In this document: in pieces, positions 53,697 through 62,784 of the stretch
Layout of the letters: the number at the start of each line of letters is the position of its first letter
Position numbering within the stretch: position 1 is the stretch's first letter
Assembly: GCF_016899935.1 (NCBI RefSeq)
Contig: NZ_JACJJK010000003.1
Location: 207,376 to 271,375, forward strand
From: Olsenella uli
GTDB taxonomy: Bacteria; Actinomycetota; Coriobacteriia; Coriobacteriales; Atopobiaceae
Direction of reading: 5' to 3'
DNA: 64,000 nucleotides
Made by a program: the position numbers and the translations under genes
Notes under the pieces: model-generated
Databases searched by the model: none
What the model was told of the DNA's origin: nothing
What the model saw: only the letters and a program-made list of their open reading frames with translations

Positions 53697-53948
53697 CTAC
53701 ATCGACTCGTGGAAGGTGCGGCTGATGACGTCGTCCTGCTGCTTCTTGGTGAGGGAGTTGAACTTCACCGCGTAGCCGGAGACGCGGATGGTCAGCTGCG
53801 GGTACTTCTCGGGGTGGGCCTGGGCGTCGAGCAGGGTCTCCTTGGTGAAGACGTTGACGTTGAGGTGGTGGCCGCCCTCCTCGACGTAGCCGTCGATCAT
53901 GTTGACGAGGTTGTCGACCTGCTCGTTGGAAACGGTGGCGGTGGTCAT
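53697..53948 (-). CDS. Stand-alone glycyl-radical domain of pyruvate formate-lyase (GrcA-like)
   Basis: The protein has 83 residues and is almost exactly the C-terminal domain of E. coli [59 protein letters not shown] and [14 protein letters not shown]. The radical glycine is G58 in RVSGYA. It begins where the separate core enzyme ends, 34 bp downstream of it. The better-spaced ATG ends at 53948 behind GAAAGGA. GrcA proteins in enterobacteria repair damaged full-length PFL; here the core has no such domain of its own, so this gene probably supplies an essential subunit. Confidence 0.92.
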   Translation of the reverse strand: MTTATVSNEQVDNLVNMIDGYVEEGGHHLNVNVFTKETLLDAQAHPEKYPQLTIRVSGYAVKFNSLTKKQQDDVISRTFHESM

Positions 53949-53982
53949 GTCCATGTCCTTTCTCGTGGGTTGGGCCCGGCAA

Positions 53983-56073
53983 CTAGCAGCAGGCGCAGTC
54001 GGGGGCGGGGTTCTCGATCTGGATGTCCACACCGAGGGCGTCGAGGTCGAGCTCGTCGAACATCACGGCGTCGTCCTTGCCGAGGGCACCCGGGACGATC
54101 GAGAACGTGTTGGAGATGCCGTCCTGGGCGTCCTTGAACGGCAGCTTGGCCACGCTCGCCAGCGACGCGACGGCGCCGTGGGTGTCGCGGCGGTGCATCG
54201 GGTTGGCGCCCGGGGCGAACGGCTCGCCCGCGCGGCGGCCGTCGGGCGTGTTGCCGGTGGCGTTGCCGTAGACGACGTTCGAGGTGATCGTGAGGATCGA
54301 GGTCGTCGGGACGGAGTTGCGGTAGGTGTCGGTCTCGCGGACGTACTTCATGAAGATCTCGACCACGTCGTGGGCGATCTGGTCCACGCGGTCGTCGTCG
54401 TTGCCGTACTTGGGGAAGTCGCCCTCGACCTCGTAGTCGGTCACGAGGCCGGTCTCGTCGCGGATCACGCGCACCTTGGCGTACTTGATCGCGGAGAGCG
54501 AGTCGGCCACGACGGAGAGCCCGGCGATGCCCGTGGCGAACCAGCGGTGCACGTGTTCGTCGTGCAGGGCCATCTGCAGGCGCTCGTAGCAGTACTTGTC
54601 GTGCATGTAGTGGATGATGTTGAGCGAGTTGACGTAGACCTCGGCGAGCCACTGCATCATGTCGCGGTACTTGGACACGACGTCGTCGTAGTCGAGGTAG
54701 TCGCCCTCGACCGGGCGGAACTTCGGGCCCACCTGCTCGCCGGTCTTCTCGTCGCGGCCGCCGTTGATGGCGTAGAGCAGGCACTTGGCGAGGTTGGCGC
54801 GGGCGCCGAAGAACTGCATCTCCTTGCCGAGGCGCATGGAGGACACGCAGCAGGCGATCGCGTAGTCGTCGCCGTGGTAGACGCGCATGAGGTCGTCGTT
54901 CTCGTACTGGATGGAGCTCGTGGTGATGGAGATCTTGGCGCAGTAGCGCTTGAAGGCCTCGGGCAGGCGCGTGGACCAGAGCACCGTCAGGTTGGGCTCG
55001 GGGCTGGTGCCCATGTTCTCGAGGGTGTGCAGGTAGCGGAAGGCGGTCTTGGTGACCATCGAGCGGCCGTCCACGCCCATGCCGCCGAGCGACTCGGTGA
55101 CCCACTGCGGGTCGCCGGAGAAGAGCTCGTTGTACTCGGGCGTGCGGGCGAACTTAACCATGCGGAGCTTCATGACCAGGTGGTCGATGATCTCCTGCGC
55201 CTCGGCCTCGGTGATGACGCCGTTCTTGAGGTCGCGCTCGGCGTAGATGTCCAGGAACGTGGAGTTGCGGCCGATGGACATCGCGGCGCCGTTCTGCTCC
55301 TTGACCGCCGCGAGGTAGCCGAAGTACAGCCACTGCACGGCCTCCTGGAAGTTCTTGGCGGGCTTGGAGATGTCGAAGCCGTAGATCCGGCCGAGCTGGC
55401 CCAGCTCCTGCAGGGCGCGAATCTGCTCGGCGAGCTCCTCGCGGTGGCGGATCGTGGCCTCGTTCATGGTCTTCTGCGTGCCGGCGTGCTCGGCCTTCTT
55501 CTCCTCGATGAGGCGGTCGACGCCGTAGAGGGCCACGCGGCGGTAGTCGCCGATGATGCGGCCGCGGCCGTAGGCGTCGGGCAGGCCCGTGATGATGTGG
55601 CTGTGGCGGCAGGCGCGCATCTCGGGCGTGTAGACGTCAAAGACGCCGGCGTTGTGGGTCTTGCGGTAGTTCGTGTAGATGTTCACGATCTCCGGGTCGA
55701 CCTCGTAGCCGTTCTGCTTGCAGGCGGCCACGGCCATGCGGATGCCGCCGTTGACCATGAGGGCGCGCTTGAGGGGCTTCTCGGTCTGCAGGCCCACGAT
55801 CTTCTCGAGCGGCTCGTCGATGTAGCCGGCTTCGTGGGAGGTGATCGTGGAGACGACCTTGGTGTCCATGTCCAGGACGCCGCCGGCCGCGCGCTCCTGG
55901 GCAAAGAGGTCCATGACCTCGTCCCAGAGCTTGGTGGTGCTCTCCGTGGGGCCGGCGAGGAAGGACTCGTCGCCGTCGTAGGGGGTGTAGTTGCGCTGGA
56001 TGAAGTCACGGACGTCGATCTCGTGCTCCCAGTTGCCGCCGACAAAGCCGGCCCAGGCCTCCTGCTGACTCAC
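53983..56073 (-). CDS. pflB: Pyruvate formate-lyase core lacking the glycyl-radical domain
   Basis: The protein has 696 residues against about 760 for E. coli PFL. The barrel is complete, with adjacent catalytic cysteines C408-C409 in [12 protein letters not shown]. It matches PFL up to [29 protein letters not shown], then diverges into a short tail ending DCACC instead of the glycyl-radical domain, which is the next gene (53697-53948). Together they should convert pyruvate and CoA to acetyl-CoA and formate. The GTG start ending at 56073 follows AAAAGGAG. Operon order is core, radical domain, activase. Confidence 0.93.
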   Translation of the reverse strand: MSQQEAWAGFVGGNWEHEIDVRDFIQRNYTPYDGDESFLAGPTESTTKLWDEVMDLFAQERAAGGVLDMDTKVVSTITSHEAGYIDEPLEKIVGLQTEKPLKRALMVNGGIRMAVAACKQNGYEVDPEIVNIYTNYRKTHNAGVFDVYTPEMRACRHSHIITGLPDAYGRGRIIGDYRRVALYGVDRLIEEKKAEHAGTQKTMNEATIRHREELAEQIRALQELGQLGRIYGFDISKPAKNFQEAVQWLYFGYLAAVKEQNGAAMSIGRNSTFLDIYAERDLKNGVITEAEAQEIIDHLVMKLRMVKFARTPEYNELFSGDPQWVTESLGGMGVDGRSMVTKTAFRYLHTLENMGTSPEPNLTVLWSTRLPEAFKRYCAKISITTSSIQYENDDLMRVYHGDDYAIACCVSSMRLGKEMQFFGARANLAKCLLYAINGGRDEKTGEQVGPKFRPVEGDYLDYDDVVSKYRDMMQWLAEVYVNSLNIIHYMHDKYCYERLQMALHDEHVHRWFATGIAGLSVVADSLSAIKYAKVRVIRDETGLVTDYEVEGDFPKYGNDDDRVDQIAHDVVEIFMKYVRETDTYRNSVPTTSILTITSNVVYGNATGNTPDGRRAGEPFAPGANPMHRRDTHGAVASLASVAKLPFKDAQDGISNTFSIVPGALGKDDAVMFDELDLDALGVDIQIENPAPDCACC

Positions 56074-56252
56074 TGCTCACGCTCCTTTTCCGAGAACGGT
56101 CGTTGTGCTGCCGCGCGGATAACGGCACATCCCAACCTACCAGAGTTGGGCCCCCGCATGGCCGAGAAAGTTAGCCAAGGTTGAAACGTCCCGTTCACCA
56201 CAACATATAGTGTTGAGTTCCGAGCCCATTGCCCAACCCGTTGGGGTCTCAC

Positions 56253-56258
56253 AGTATA
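56253..56258 (-). promoter_or_regulatory. Possible -10 element for the pfl operon
   Basis: On the minus strand TATACT lies here, with only a weak TTGT-type -35 region about 15 bp further upstream. It would give a leader of about 175 bases. The stretch closer to pflB holds a partial palindrome (CAACACTATATGTTG) that could be a regulator site. Confidence 0.25.
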
Positions 56259-56361
56259 GTATGAAGACCGGACAACAAGCGCCGAGAAGGGCGGGCGGGC
56301 CGAGGTCCTTCTCGGCGGACGAGCCGCGCGATCGGCGGGACGTGTTGGCGACCGTGGCCAG

Positions 56362-56445
56362 AACCTCACAGGTGGCGAGACTTTTTCGAAACAACGTAAT
56401 GCCAAACGTTATATTTGGCCGAAAAGAACCACCACCTGTGAGGTT
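56362..56445. repeat. Inverted repeat with AACCTCACAGGTGG arms
   Basis: AACCTCACAGGTGG (56362-56375) and CCACCTGTGAGGTT (56432-56445) are perfect 14-bp arms. The interior pairs further (CTTTTTCG with CGAAAAG; CCAAA with TTTGG), giving one long hairpin. GAGAAGRAC copies lie on both sides (56305 and 56457). It separates the dedA and pfl transcription units. Confidence 0.75.
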
Positions 56446-56485
56446 TTGCGTCAGGCGAGAAGAACGTGCGGCTGCGGGCGCGGCC

Positions 56486-57124
56486 CTACTCCTGCTCGCC
56501 GCGCTCGCGCAGGGCGGGCAGCACGCGCTTGACGACCCACCACACGGCCACGGCCACGATAATCACGATGATCACGTACTTGACCACGTCGGAGACCCAC
56601 TCGGCCTGCTCGGTCACGGTCTCCCAGGCGCTGCCGGCCGCTGCGCCGAGCGAGCAGAGAATCGTGTTCCACACGGCGGAGCCCAGCAGCGTGTAGAGCG
56701 AGAAGCGCACGACGCTCATCTTGGCGGTGCCGGCGGGGATGGAGATGAGGCTGCGCACGATGGGGATGCAGCGGCAGATGAGCACCGTCACCTGGCCCTT
56801 GCGGTCGAACCAGTCCACGGCGCTCGCGATGTCGTCCGGCTTGAAGCCCAGAAGGCGCATCGGGCGCGTGCCGAAGAACGTCATGAGGCGCTCGCGCGAG
56901 AGGAGCCGGCCCACGCCGTAGAGGATGTAGGCGCCGGTGACCGAGCCGATGGTGGCCGCGACGATCACGCCCGGCAGCGTGAGCTCGGTCGTGGTGGTGA
57001 AGAAGCCCGAGAGGGGGAGGATCAGCTCGGACGGGATGGGCGGGAAGACGTTCTCGAAGAAGATGAGAAACCAGACGCCGATGTAGCCGAACTGGCTGAT
57101 GAGGTTGGTGAACAGCTCCTCCAT
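56486..57124 (-). CDS. DedA-family membrane protein
   Basis: The protein has 212 residues with the DedA (VTT/SNARE-associated) pattern: YIGVWFLIFFENVFPPIPSELILPLSGF, GARLL-like GVGRLLSRERL, RFIPIVRS-type CRCIPIVRSLISIPAGTAKMS and a closing hydrophobic pair. DedA proteins help maintain membrane potential, and some are undecaprenyl-phosphate or lipid flippases. The ATG follows GAAAGGAG. It is a monocistronic gene downstream of the pfl control region on the same strand. Confidence 0.92.
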   Translation of the reverse strand: MEELFTNLISQFGYIGVWFLIFFENVFPPIPSELILPLSGFFTTTTELTLPGVIVAATIGSVTGAYILYGVGRLLSRERLMTFFGTRPMRLLGFKPDDIASAVDWFDRKGQVTVLICRCIPIVRSLISIPAGTAKMSVVRFSLYTLLGSAVWNTILCSLGAAAGSAWETVTEQAEWVSDVVKYVIIVIIVAVAVWWVVKRVLPALRERGEQE

Positions 57125-57283
57125 GGGGCTCCTTTCGCGGTGAGGCCGCGCACCATTATCGCCGCCCGGGAGGCCGGACGGCGAATCATCAACGTTTGCA
57201 CAGAAGTCGGCGGGCGAGAAGGACGGCGCGGTCCGGGCGCGGCCGGAGCGGTGGTCCTTCTCGCCCGCGCGCGCCGGCGGCCC

Positions 57284-58519
57284 CTAGAGCGCGGACTCGT
57301 AGATTTCGCGCACGTCGTCGAGGGTGAGGCGCATGAGGTCGCCCAGCTCGCGGCCCTTGTTCTGCTCGAGCGTGTCCAGCAGCGCCGGGATCTGCTCGGC
57401 CGTGACGCCCAGCTCGCCGAGGGTGCGCGGCATGCCGAGGGAGACGAAGAAGGCCTGCAGCTCGTCGATCGTGGCGGTCACGGCGTCACGGACGGCATCC
57501 TCGGGCGTCACGTCCACGCCGTCGGCCGCCGGGTCCACCGGCTCGATGCCAAAGACGTCGCGGCCGAAGGAGAGGAAGCGCTCGGGGTTGGCGCGCCAGA
57601 CGTAGCGCATCCACGCGGGGAAGACGACTGCGAGGCCGGCGCCGTGCGTGATCCGGGCGTCGTGGGCGGAGAGCTCGTGCTCGAGGGCGTGGCTCTCCCA
57701 GCCGCCGGCGCGCGTGAACGGCTTTGCGTTGCGGCCGAGGCCCGCGAGGCCGTTGTGCGCGAGCATGCCCGCCCACATGATGTTGGCGCGCGCGTCGTAG
57801 TCCTCGGGGTCCGCAAGGGCGCGCGGCGCCTCCTCGACGAGCGCGCGGACGATCCCGCAGGCGATGTTGTCGGTCACGGGCACGGGACCTGCGCTGGAGA
57901 AGTAGCGCTCCATGACGTGCGCGCACATGTCGGTCACGCCGGCCGCGGTCTGGTAGGCGGGCAGCGTGAACGTGAGCTCGGGGTCCATGATCGCGAGCTC
58001 GGGGCGGTTGAGGTCGGTGGAGAGACCGCGCTTGAGGCAGAGCTCGTCGTTGGTGATGACGCAGGAGTCGCTCGCCTCCGATCCCGCAGCCGGGATCGTG
58101 AGGACGCAGGCCACGGCGGGCTTGCCCTCGGCGACGGGCGCGGCCGTCTTGGCAAAGAGGTCCCAGACGTCGCCCCCGTAGGCCACGCCGAGCGAGACGG
58201 CCTTGGCGGTGTCGATGGCCGAGCCGCCGCCCACGGCGAGGATCACGTCGGCGTGTGCGGCGCGGGCGGCCGCGACGCCCTCGCGCACGTGGGCGACGCT
58301 CGGGTTGGGGCGCGCGCCGCCGAACTCCTGGTGGGCGACGCCGGTGGCGTCGAGGGAGGCGAGCACGCGCGCGAGCGTGCCGGTGCGGACCACGGAGCCC
58401 TGCCCGTAGACGACGAGCGCGCGGGCGTGGCCGGCTGCGGCGAGCTCGGCGCCGGTGCGCTCCGTGACGCCGCGGCCAAAGACGAAGCGGGTGGGCGAGA
58501 AGAACGTGAAGTCGTTCAC
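57284..58519 (-). CDS. Iron-containing alcohol dehydrogenase
   Basis: The protein has 411 residues and is a group III alcohol dehydrogenase. NAD(P) binding is shown by VGGGSAIDTAKAVSLG; metal ligands are probably in RPELAIMDPEL, GVTDMCAHVMERYF, GWESHALEHELSAHD and ARITHGAGLAVVFPAWM. It resembles butanol dehydrogenase/YqhD-type aldehyde reductases that remove excess reductant during fermentation, consistent with the nearby PFL genes. AAAGGAGCCCC precedes the ATG. Confidence 0.93.
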   Translation of the reverse strand: MNDFTFFSPTRFVFGRGVTERTGAELAAAGHARALVVYGQGSVVRTGTLARVLASLDATGVAHQEFGGARPNPSVAHVREGVAAARAAHADVILAVGGGSAIDTAKAVSLGVAYGGDVWDLFAKTAAPVAEGKPAVACVLTIPAAGSEASDSCVITNDELCLKRGLSTDLNRPELAIMDPELTFTLPAYQTAAGVTDMCAHVMERYFSSAGPVPVTDNIACGIVRALVEEAPRALADPEDYDARANIMWAGMLAHNGLAGLGRNAKPFTRAGGWESHALEHELSAHDARITHGAGLAVVFPAWMRYVWRANPERFLSFGRDVFGIEPVDPAADGVDVTPEDAVRDAVTATIDELQAFFVSLGMPRTLGELGVTAEQIPALLDTLEQNKGRELGDLMRLTLDDVREIYESAL

Positions 58520-58647
58520 AGGGGCTCCTTTCGTGGCGGGTACGAGAAGAGCTTACCGCTTGCATGGAGCTGGCGCGCCGCTTACGTCGCTCTGACGCGT
58601 GCGCGCTACGGTGAGCGTGCGGAGTTCTCCCGGTCGAGGAGGTTGCC

Positions 58648-58845
58648 ATGCTGGGTGAGAGGATCTGTGGGGCGGAGGCGCCGTACCTGCGTCGGCTTGG
58701 CACCCTGAGCGGGCTGCTCTGCGGGGCGGCGGCGCTTCTCGGCATGCTGCTCGTGGCGCTGCAGCCGACTCTCGAGAACGTCGTCGCGCTTCTCGTCTGC
58801 GCGGGCCTCTCCGGTGCGGGCGCCCTGGTCGCGCGGGACAACTGA
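58648..58845 (+). CDS. Small membrane protein
   Basis: The protein has 65 residues with two hydrophobic segments (about 18-38 and 42-60) and a short charged N-terminus (MLGERICGAEAPYLRR). The family is not recognised. A strong GAGGAGG seven bases before the ATG and the membrane-like composition support it as real. Confidence 0.55.
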   Translation: MLGERICGAEAPYLRRLGTLSGLLCGAAALLGMLLVALQPTLENVVALLVCAGLSGAGALVARDN

Positions 58846-58960
58846 GCGCGCGACGTTTGCGCTGCCGTGCCCGCCGCCGGCCCCAATTTCCTGCAACTAC
58901 GCGCTCGTATCGGTACGCGACCTACGATGACCCGCGGGTTCGCGAGTTTCCACTCGCCGG

Positions 58961-59524
58961 TTAGGGGAGATCGCCCTTCTCGCCCACCGCTCGGTTGCGC
59001 TCCCACTCCGCGCGCGTGACGGACAGGACGTGCTCGACGCGCCCCTCCGCGTCGTACAGGCCCCGCTCGCTGAGCCCGAGCTTCTTCATGACGCGGCGGC
59101 TCTGCAGGTTGCCTTCGTAGTGCTTTGCCCAGACGACCTCGAGGCGCAGGTCGTCGAACGCGTGGGCGAGCAGCGCCCGCGCCGCCTCGGGCATGTAGCC
59201 GCGTCCCCAGAGCGGGCGGGCGAGCCAGTAGCCGAGCTCGGCCTCGCTCGCGTCGCGCGCCACGTCGGACGCCGCGCCAAACTTGAGGCCAATGGCGCCG
59301 ACCGGCTCGTCCTCGGGCTCGCGGTCGCGGACCACGATGGCGTAGCTCTCCGGCACGGCGAGCACCTCCCGGATGATGCGGGCGCTCTCCTCGACGCTGC
59401 CATGCGGCTCCCAGCCGGCGCGCGGGCCCACCTCGGGGTCGCGAGCCCAGCGATAGAGCGCGGGCGCGTCCGTCGCGGCCCACGGGCGCAGCGTCAGGCG
59501 GGGCGTCTCGAGCCGGATGGTCAT
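58961..59524 (-). CDS. GNAT-family N-acetyltransferase, RimJ/RimL-like
   Basis: The protein has 187 residues. It starts IRLETPRLTLRPW, has the acetyl-CoA loop region ELGYWLARPLWGRGYMPEAARALLAHAFD, and the YEGNLQSRRVMKKLGL segment typical of RimJ/RimL-type enzymes. It may acetylate a protein N-terminus or a small amine; the substrate is unknown. The gene is divergent from csoR across a 48-bp palindrome. Confidence 0.88.
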   Translation of the reverse strand: MTIRLETPRLTLRPWAATDAPALYRWARDPEVGPRAGWEPHGSVEESARIIREVLAVPESYAIVVRDREPEDEPVGAIGLKFGAASDVARDASEAELGYWLARPLWGRGYMPEAARALLAHAFDDLRLEVVWAKHYEGNLQSRRVMKKLGLSERGLYDAEGRVEHVLSVTRAEWERNRAVGEKGDLP

Positions 59525-59561
59525 GGCAGGCTCCTCTTCTCAAGCGGTCAACACCCCGCAT

Positions 59562-59609
59562 TATGCGATTTCCGACGGAATCGGTGCCCGGAATGGTGGA
59601 GGTCGCGTA
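59562..59609. repeat. Solo copy of the 48-bp palindromic unit
   Basis: TATGCGATTTCCGACGGAAT starts at 59562 and GGAGGTCGCGTA ends at 59609, the same 47-bp start-to-end distance as the two copies at 13973-14082. A decayed relative (GTACGCGACCTACG) may be present near 58912. Confidence 0.75.
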
Positions 59610-59627
59610 TTTGCTCTGCTGCCTTGT

Positions 59628-59683
59628 TTGACAGGTACCCCACGGGGGTATAGAGTACCTTGTAATAAGCCCCGAGGGGGTAT
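59628..59683 (+). promoter_or_regulatory. csoR promoter with two CsoR operators
   Basis: TTGACA (59628-59633) and TAGAGT (59651-59656) are 17 bp apart. TACCCCACGGGGGTA (59636-59650) fills the spacer and matches the known CsoR operator pattern TACCCC-N-GGGGTA. A second G-tract palindrome (GCCCCGAGGGGGTAT, 59669-59683) lies just before the ribosome binding site. Copper release of CsoR would open the promoter. Confidence 0.85.
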
Positions 59684-59701
59684 CTGGACAAAGGAGGGAC
59701 C

Positions 59702-60013
59702 GTGCCCGAGAAGAACGACTGCCCGCACTGTGGTGCCCTCAAGCACACGCCGCGCTCGCCCGAGCTCAAGGCCAGCGTTGCGCGCAGGATCAACCGTGTC
59801 GTGGGGCAGCTGGGCGGCATCAAGACGATGGTGGAGGAGGACCGCTACTGCGGCGACGTCCTCACGCAGCTCGCGGCCGTGGAGTCCGCCGTGAAGGCCA
59901 TCTCGCGCGAGGTGATGCGCGACCACCTGGAGACCTGCGTGGTCGAGCGCATCCAGGCCGGGGACACCGAGGTCACGGCCGAGGTTATGGACCTCTTCCG
60001 CAAGTTCATGTGA
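59702..60013 (+). CDS. csoR: Copper-sensing repressor CsoR
   Basis: The protein has 103 residues and is all-helical. The Cu(I) triad is present with the family spacing: C50 (DRYCGDVL), H75 and C79 (DHLETC). An extra CPHC motif lies at the N-terminus (C7 and C10). Apo-CsoR represses the csoR-copA operon at the TACCCC...GGGGTA sites upstream. GTG start behind AAAGGAGG. Confidence 0.95.
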   Translation: MPEKNDCPHCGALKHTPRSPELKASVARRINRVVGQLGGIKTMVEEDRYCGDVLTQLAAVESAVKAISREVMRDHLETCVVERIQAGDTEVTAEVMDLFRKFM

Positions 60014-60019
60014 CCTGTG

Positions 60020-60080
60020 AGTTGGGGACAGTCCCTAATTCACATAAAAGTTTTCTGTAATTTGGGGACTGTCCCCAACT
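60020..60080. repeat. Paired REP-like palindromes between csoR and copA (type B)
   Basis: AGTTGGGGACAGTCCC begins at 60020 and GGGGACTGTCCCCAACT ends at 60080. Each half is itself a small palindrome and the whole is an inverted pair with AAAAGTTTTCTG between, like a two-unit REP cluster. Read on the minus strand, the right half plus its tail matches the element inside nadB (25015-25052) over about 36 bp. Confidence 0.85.
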
Positions 60081-60096
60081 GGCAGATGGAGCCTCG

Positions 60097-62700
60097 ATGA
60101 GAGAGACCTTTGACATCACGGGCATGACCTGCGCGGCATGCTCGAGCCGCGTGCAGAAGGCGGCCGGGGAGGTGCCCGGCGTGGCCTGTGCCAACGTGAA
60201 CCTGCTCAAGAACTCGATGGAGCTGGACTTTGACGGCGCTCCGGAGACCGAGGCCGCCGTCATCGCCGCCATCGAGAAGTCCGGCTACGGCGCCGTGCCC
60301 CGTACCCACGCGGGCGAGAAGAACGCCGTCTCCACGCCTGCCGAGCGTCCCGGCGCCGCAGCCGAGCGTGCCATCGCCGAGAAGCGCACCCAGCTCATCG
60401 TCTCCGCGGTCTTCTCAATCCCGCTCTTCTATGTGGCCATGGGGCCGATGTTCGGCTGGCCGCAGCCGGCGCCGCTTGCGGGCGAGGCCAACCTCATGGC
60501 GCTCGGCCTCACGCAGCTTCTGCTCTGTTCGCCCATTCTCGTGGTCAACCGCCACTACTTCGTCACCGGCTTCCGCACGCTCTGGCACCGTGCGCCCAAC
60601 ATGGACTCGCTGATCGCGCTTGGCAGCGCGGCCTCGGCCGTATGGAGCATCGCGCAGCTCTACCGCATGGCGTGGGCGTTGGGCGCCGGTGACCCGTCCA
60701 CGCTCCACGCTGCCGCGCACAACCTCTACTTCGACTCGGCCGGCATGATCCTCACCCTCATCACGCTGGGAAAGTACTTCGAGGCGCGCGCCAAGGGCCG
60801 CACCACGGACGCCATCGCCGCGCTCATGGACCTCGCGCCCAAGACGGCCACGGTCGTGCGCGACGGCGTCGAGGTCACGGTGCCCGCCGAGGAGGTGGCG
60901 GTGGGGGAGCGCGTGATCGTGCGCGCCGGCGAGTCCGTGCCGGTGGACGGCGTGGTCGTCGAGGGCACGGCCGCCGTCGACGAGTCCGCCATCACCGGCG
61001 AGTCCGTGCCGCGCGAGGTGGCCCCCGGCGACCGCGTGACCGGCGCGACCGTCTCCACCAGCGGCTGGTTTGCGATGGAGGCCCGTGCCGTCGGTGACGA
61101 CACCACGCTCGCCGGCATCATCCGCCTCGTGGACGAGGCCACCAGCTCCAAGGCCCCGATCGAGCGCATGGCGGACAGGATCGCCGGCGTCTTCGTGCCC
61201 GTGGTCATCGCCATCGCGGCGGTGACGTTCGTGGCGTGGCTCGTGCTCGCCGGCGACGTGGCCACGGCGCTCACGCATGCCATCTCCATCCTGGTGATCT
61301 CCTGCCCGTGCGCGCTGGGGCTCGCCACGCCCACGGCCATCATGGTGGGCACCGGCCGCGGCGCCGCCAACGGCATCCTGATCAAGTCCGCCGAGGCGCT
61401 CGAGACCGCCTGCGACGTGGACGTGGTCGTGCTGGACAAGACCGGCACCGTGACGGCGGGCAAGCCGCGCGTGACCGACGTGTGCCCCGCGCCGGGCGTG
61501 GACGCGCGCGAGCTGCTGCGCGTGGCCGTGGCGCTGGAGCGCAAGAGCGAGCACCCGCTCGCCGCCGCCGTCTGCGCCTACGCGGACGAGACGGGCGCGG
61601 CGGCCGAGAAGAACGCTCGGGTCGAGAGGTTCGAGCAGGTCCCGGGCGGCGGCCTCTCTGCGCTCGTGGACGGTGTGTCCGCGCTCGCCGGCAACGCGCG
61701 GCTTATGGAGGCGCGCGGCGTGGGGCTCGGTGCGCTCGCGGACGCCGCGGCCGAGCTTGCGGACGACGGCAAGACGCCGCTGTTCTTCTCGCTTGACGGA
61801 CGCATCCTGGGCATGATTGCCGTGGCCGACCCGGTTAAGCCCACGAGCGCGGCCGCCGTGGCCCGCCTGCGCGCGATGGGCGCCCGTACCGTGCTGCTCA
61901 CCGGCGACCAGGAGCGCACCGCTGCGGCCGTGGCGCGCCGGGTGGGCGTGGACGAGGTCGTCGCCGGCGTGCTGCCCGCGCAGAAGGAGGCCAAGGTCCG
62001 CGAGCTGCAGGAGGCCGGGCACACCGTGGCCATGGTTGGCGACGGCATCAACGATGCGCCGGCGCTCGCCCGCGCGGACGTGGGCATCGCGATCGGCGCC
62101 GGCACGGACGTGGCCATCGGCTCGGCCGACGTGGTGCTCATGCACTCCGACCCGGCCGACGTGGCCACCGCGATGGAGCTCTCCCGCGCCACGATGCGCA
62201 ACATCAAGCAGAACCTCTTCTGGGCGCTCTTCTACAACGCCATCTGCATTCCGGTGGCGGCGGGCGTGCTGTCCCCCTGGGGCGTCACGCTGAACCCGAT
62301 GATCGGCGCAGCCGCCATGGGCTTCAGCTCCGTCTTTGTGGTGACCAATGCGCTACGCCTGCGCACCTGGAAGCCGAGCGAGCGCGCCGCCCAAGAGGCC
62401 ACCCCGGTCACCGACGTGACCGTGTCCGTGAAGGAGGCGGCCGCAGACGTCGCCGCCGAGTCAGCAACCGATGCCAAGAGAGAGGACAAGACCATGACCA
62501 AGAAGCTCAACGTGACCGGCATGATGTGCCAGAACTGCGTCAAGCACGTGACGAAGGCGCTCGAGGGCGTCGAGGGCGTGAGCGACGTGAGGGTCGACCT
62601 GGAGTCCGGCACCGCCACCTGCGAGGCCACCGACGCCGTGAGCGACGACGCGCTCGTCGCCGCCGTGGCCGACGCCGGCTACGAGGCGAAGGTGGCGTAG
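60097..62700 (+). CDS. copA: Copper-exporting P-type ATPase with additional C-terminal metal-binding domain
   Basis: The protein has 867 residues and is a P1B-1 ATPase. An N-terminal HMA domain (GMTCAACS) is followed by eight membrane segments, TGES in the actuator domain, SCPCALGLATP in the ion path, DKTGT phosphorylation site, HPLAAAV and GDGINDAPAL. Unusually a second HMA domain (GMMCQNCVKH) forms the last 70 residues, joined by an Ala/Glu-rich linker. An ATG at 62494 with GAGAGGAC upstream could let this part be made separately as a CopZ-like chaperone. GATGGAGCCTCG precedes the first ATG. A terminator follows. Confidence 0.95.
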   Translation: MRETFDITGMTCAACSSRVQKAAGEVPGVACANVNLLKNSMELDFDGAPETEAAVIAAIEKSGYGAVPRTHAGEKNAVSTPAERPGAAAERAIAEKRTQLIVSAVFSIPLFYVAMGPMFGWPQPAPLAGEANLMALGLTQLLLCSPILVVNRHYFVTGFRTLWHRAPNMDSLIALGSAASAVWSIAQLYRMAWALGAGDPSTLHAAAHNLYFDSAGMILTLITLGKYFEARAKGRTTDAIAALMDLAPKTATVVRDGVEVTVPAEEVAVGERVIVRAGESVPVDGVVVEGTAAVDESAITGESVPREVAPGDRVTGATVSTSGWFAMEARAVGDDTTLAGIIRLVDEATSSKAPIERMADRIAGVFVPVVIAIAAVTFVAWLVLAGDVATALTHAISILVISCPCALGLATPTAIMVGTGRGAANGILIKSAEALETACDVDVVVLDKTGTVTAGKPRVTDVCPAPGVDARELLRVAVALERKSEHPLAAAVCAYADETGAAAEKNARVERFEQVPGGGLSALVDGVSALAGNARLMEARGVGLGALADAAAELADDGKTPLFFSLDGRILGMIAVADPVKPTSAAAVARLRAMGARTVLLTGDQERTAAAVARRVGVDEVVAGVLPAQKEAKVRELQEAGHTVAMVGDGINDAPALARADVGIAIGAGTDVAIGSADVVLMHSDPADVATAMELSRATMRNIKQNLFWALFYNAICIPVAAGVLSPWGVTLNPMIGAAAMGFSSVFVVTNALRLRTWKPSERAAQEATPVTDVTVSVKEAAADVAAESATDAKREDKTMTKKLNVTGMMCQNCVKHVTKALEGVEGVSDVRVDLESGTATCEATDAVSDDALVAAVADAGYEAKVA

Positions 62701-62737
62701 GCGAGAGGGGCGAGGGCGTTCGTCCCGTTCCCTGAGG

Positions 62738-62784
62738 CGGCCGGGAGGCCCGCGGGTTGGTCCGCGGCCTCCCGGCCGTTTTTT
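62738..62784 (+). terminator. Intrinsic terminator after copA
   Basis: CGGCCGGGAGGCC and its complement GGCCTCCCGGCCG form a long stem, extended by CGCGG/CCGCG, followed directly by TTTTTT (62779-62784). Confidence 0.95.

Noticed and set aside
53459..53775. Small plus-strand frames opposite pflA and the glycyl-radical gene
   Set aside because: They lack ribosome binding sites and are antisense to well-supported genes.
53697..53948. Ordinary GrcA repair protein for a complete PFL
   Set aside because: The adjacent PFL core has no glycyl-radical domain of its own, so a subunit role fits better; a full-length PFL elsewhere in the genome would reopen this.
56180..56230. Rex (redox) operator upstream of the pfl operon
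   Set aside because: GTTCACCACAACATATAGTGTTG contains partial half-sites but not a TTGTGAA-N4-TTCACAA palindrome, so I do not claim it.
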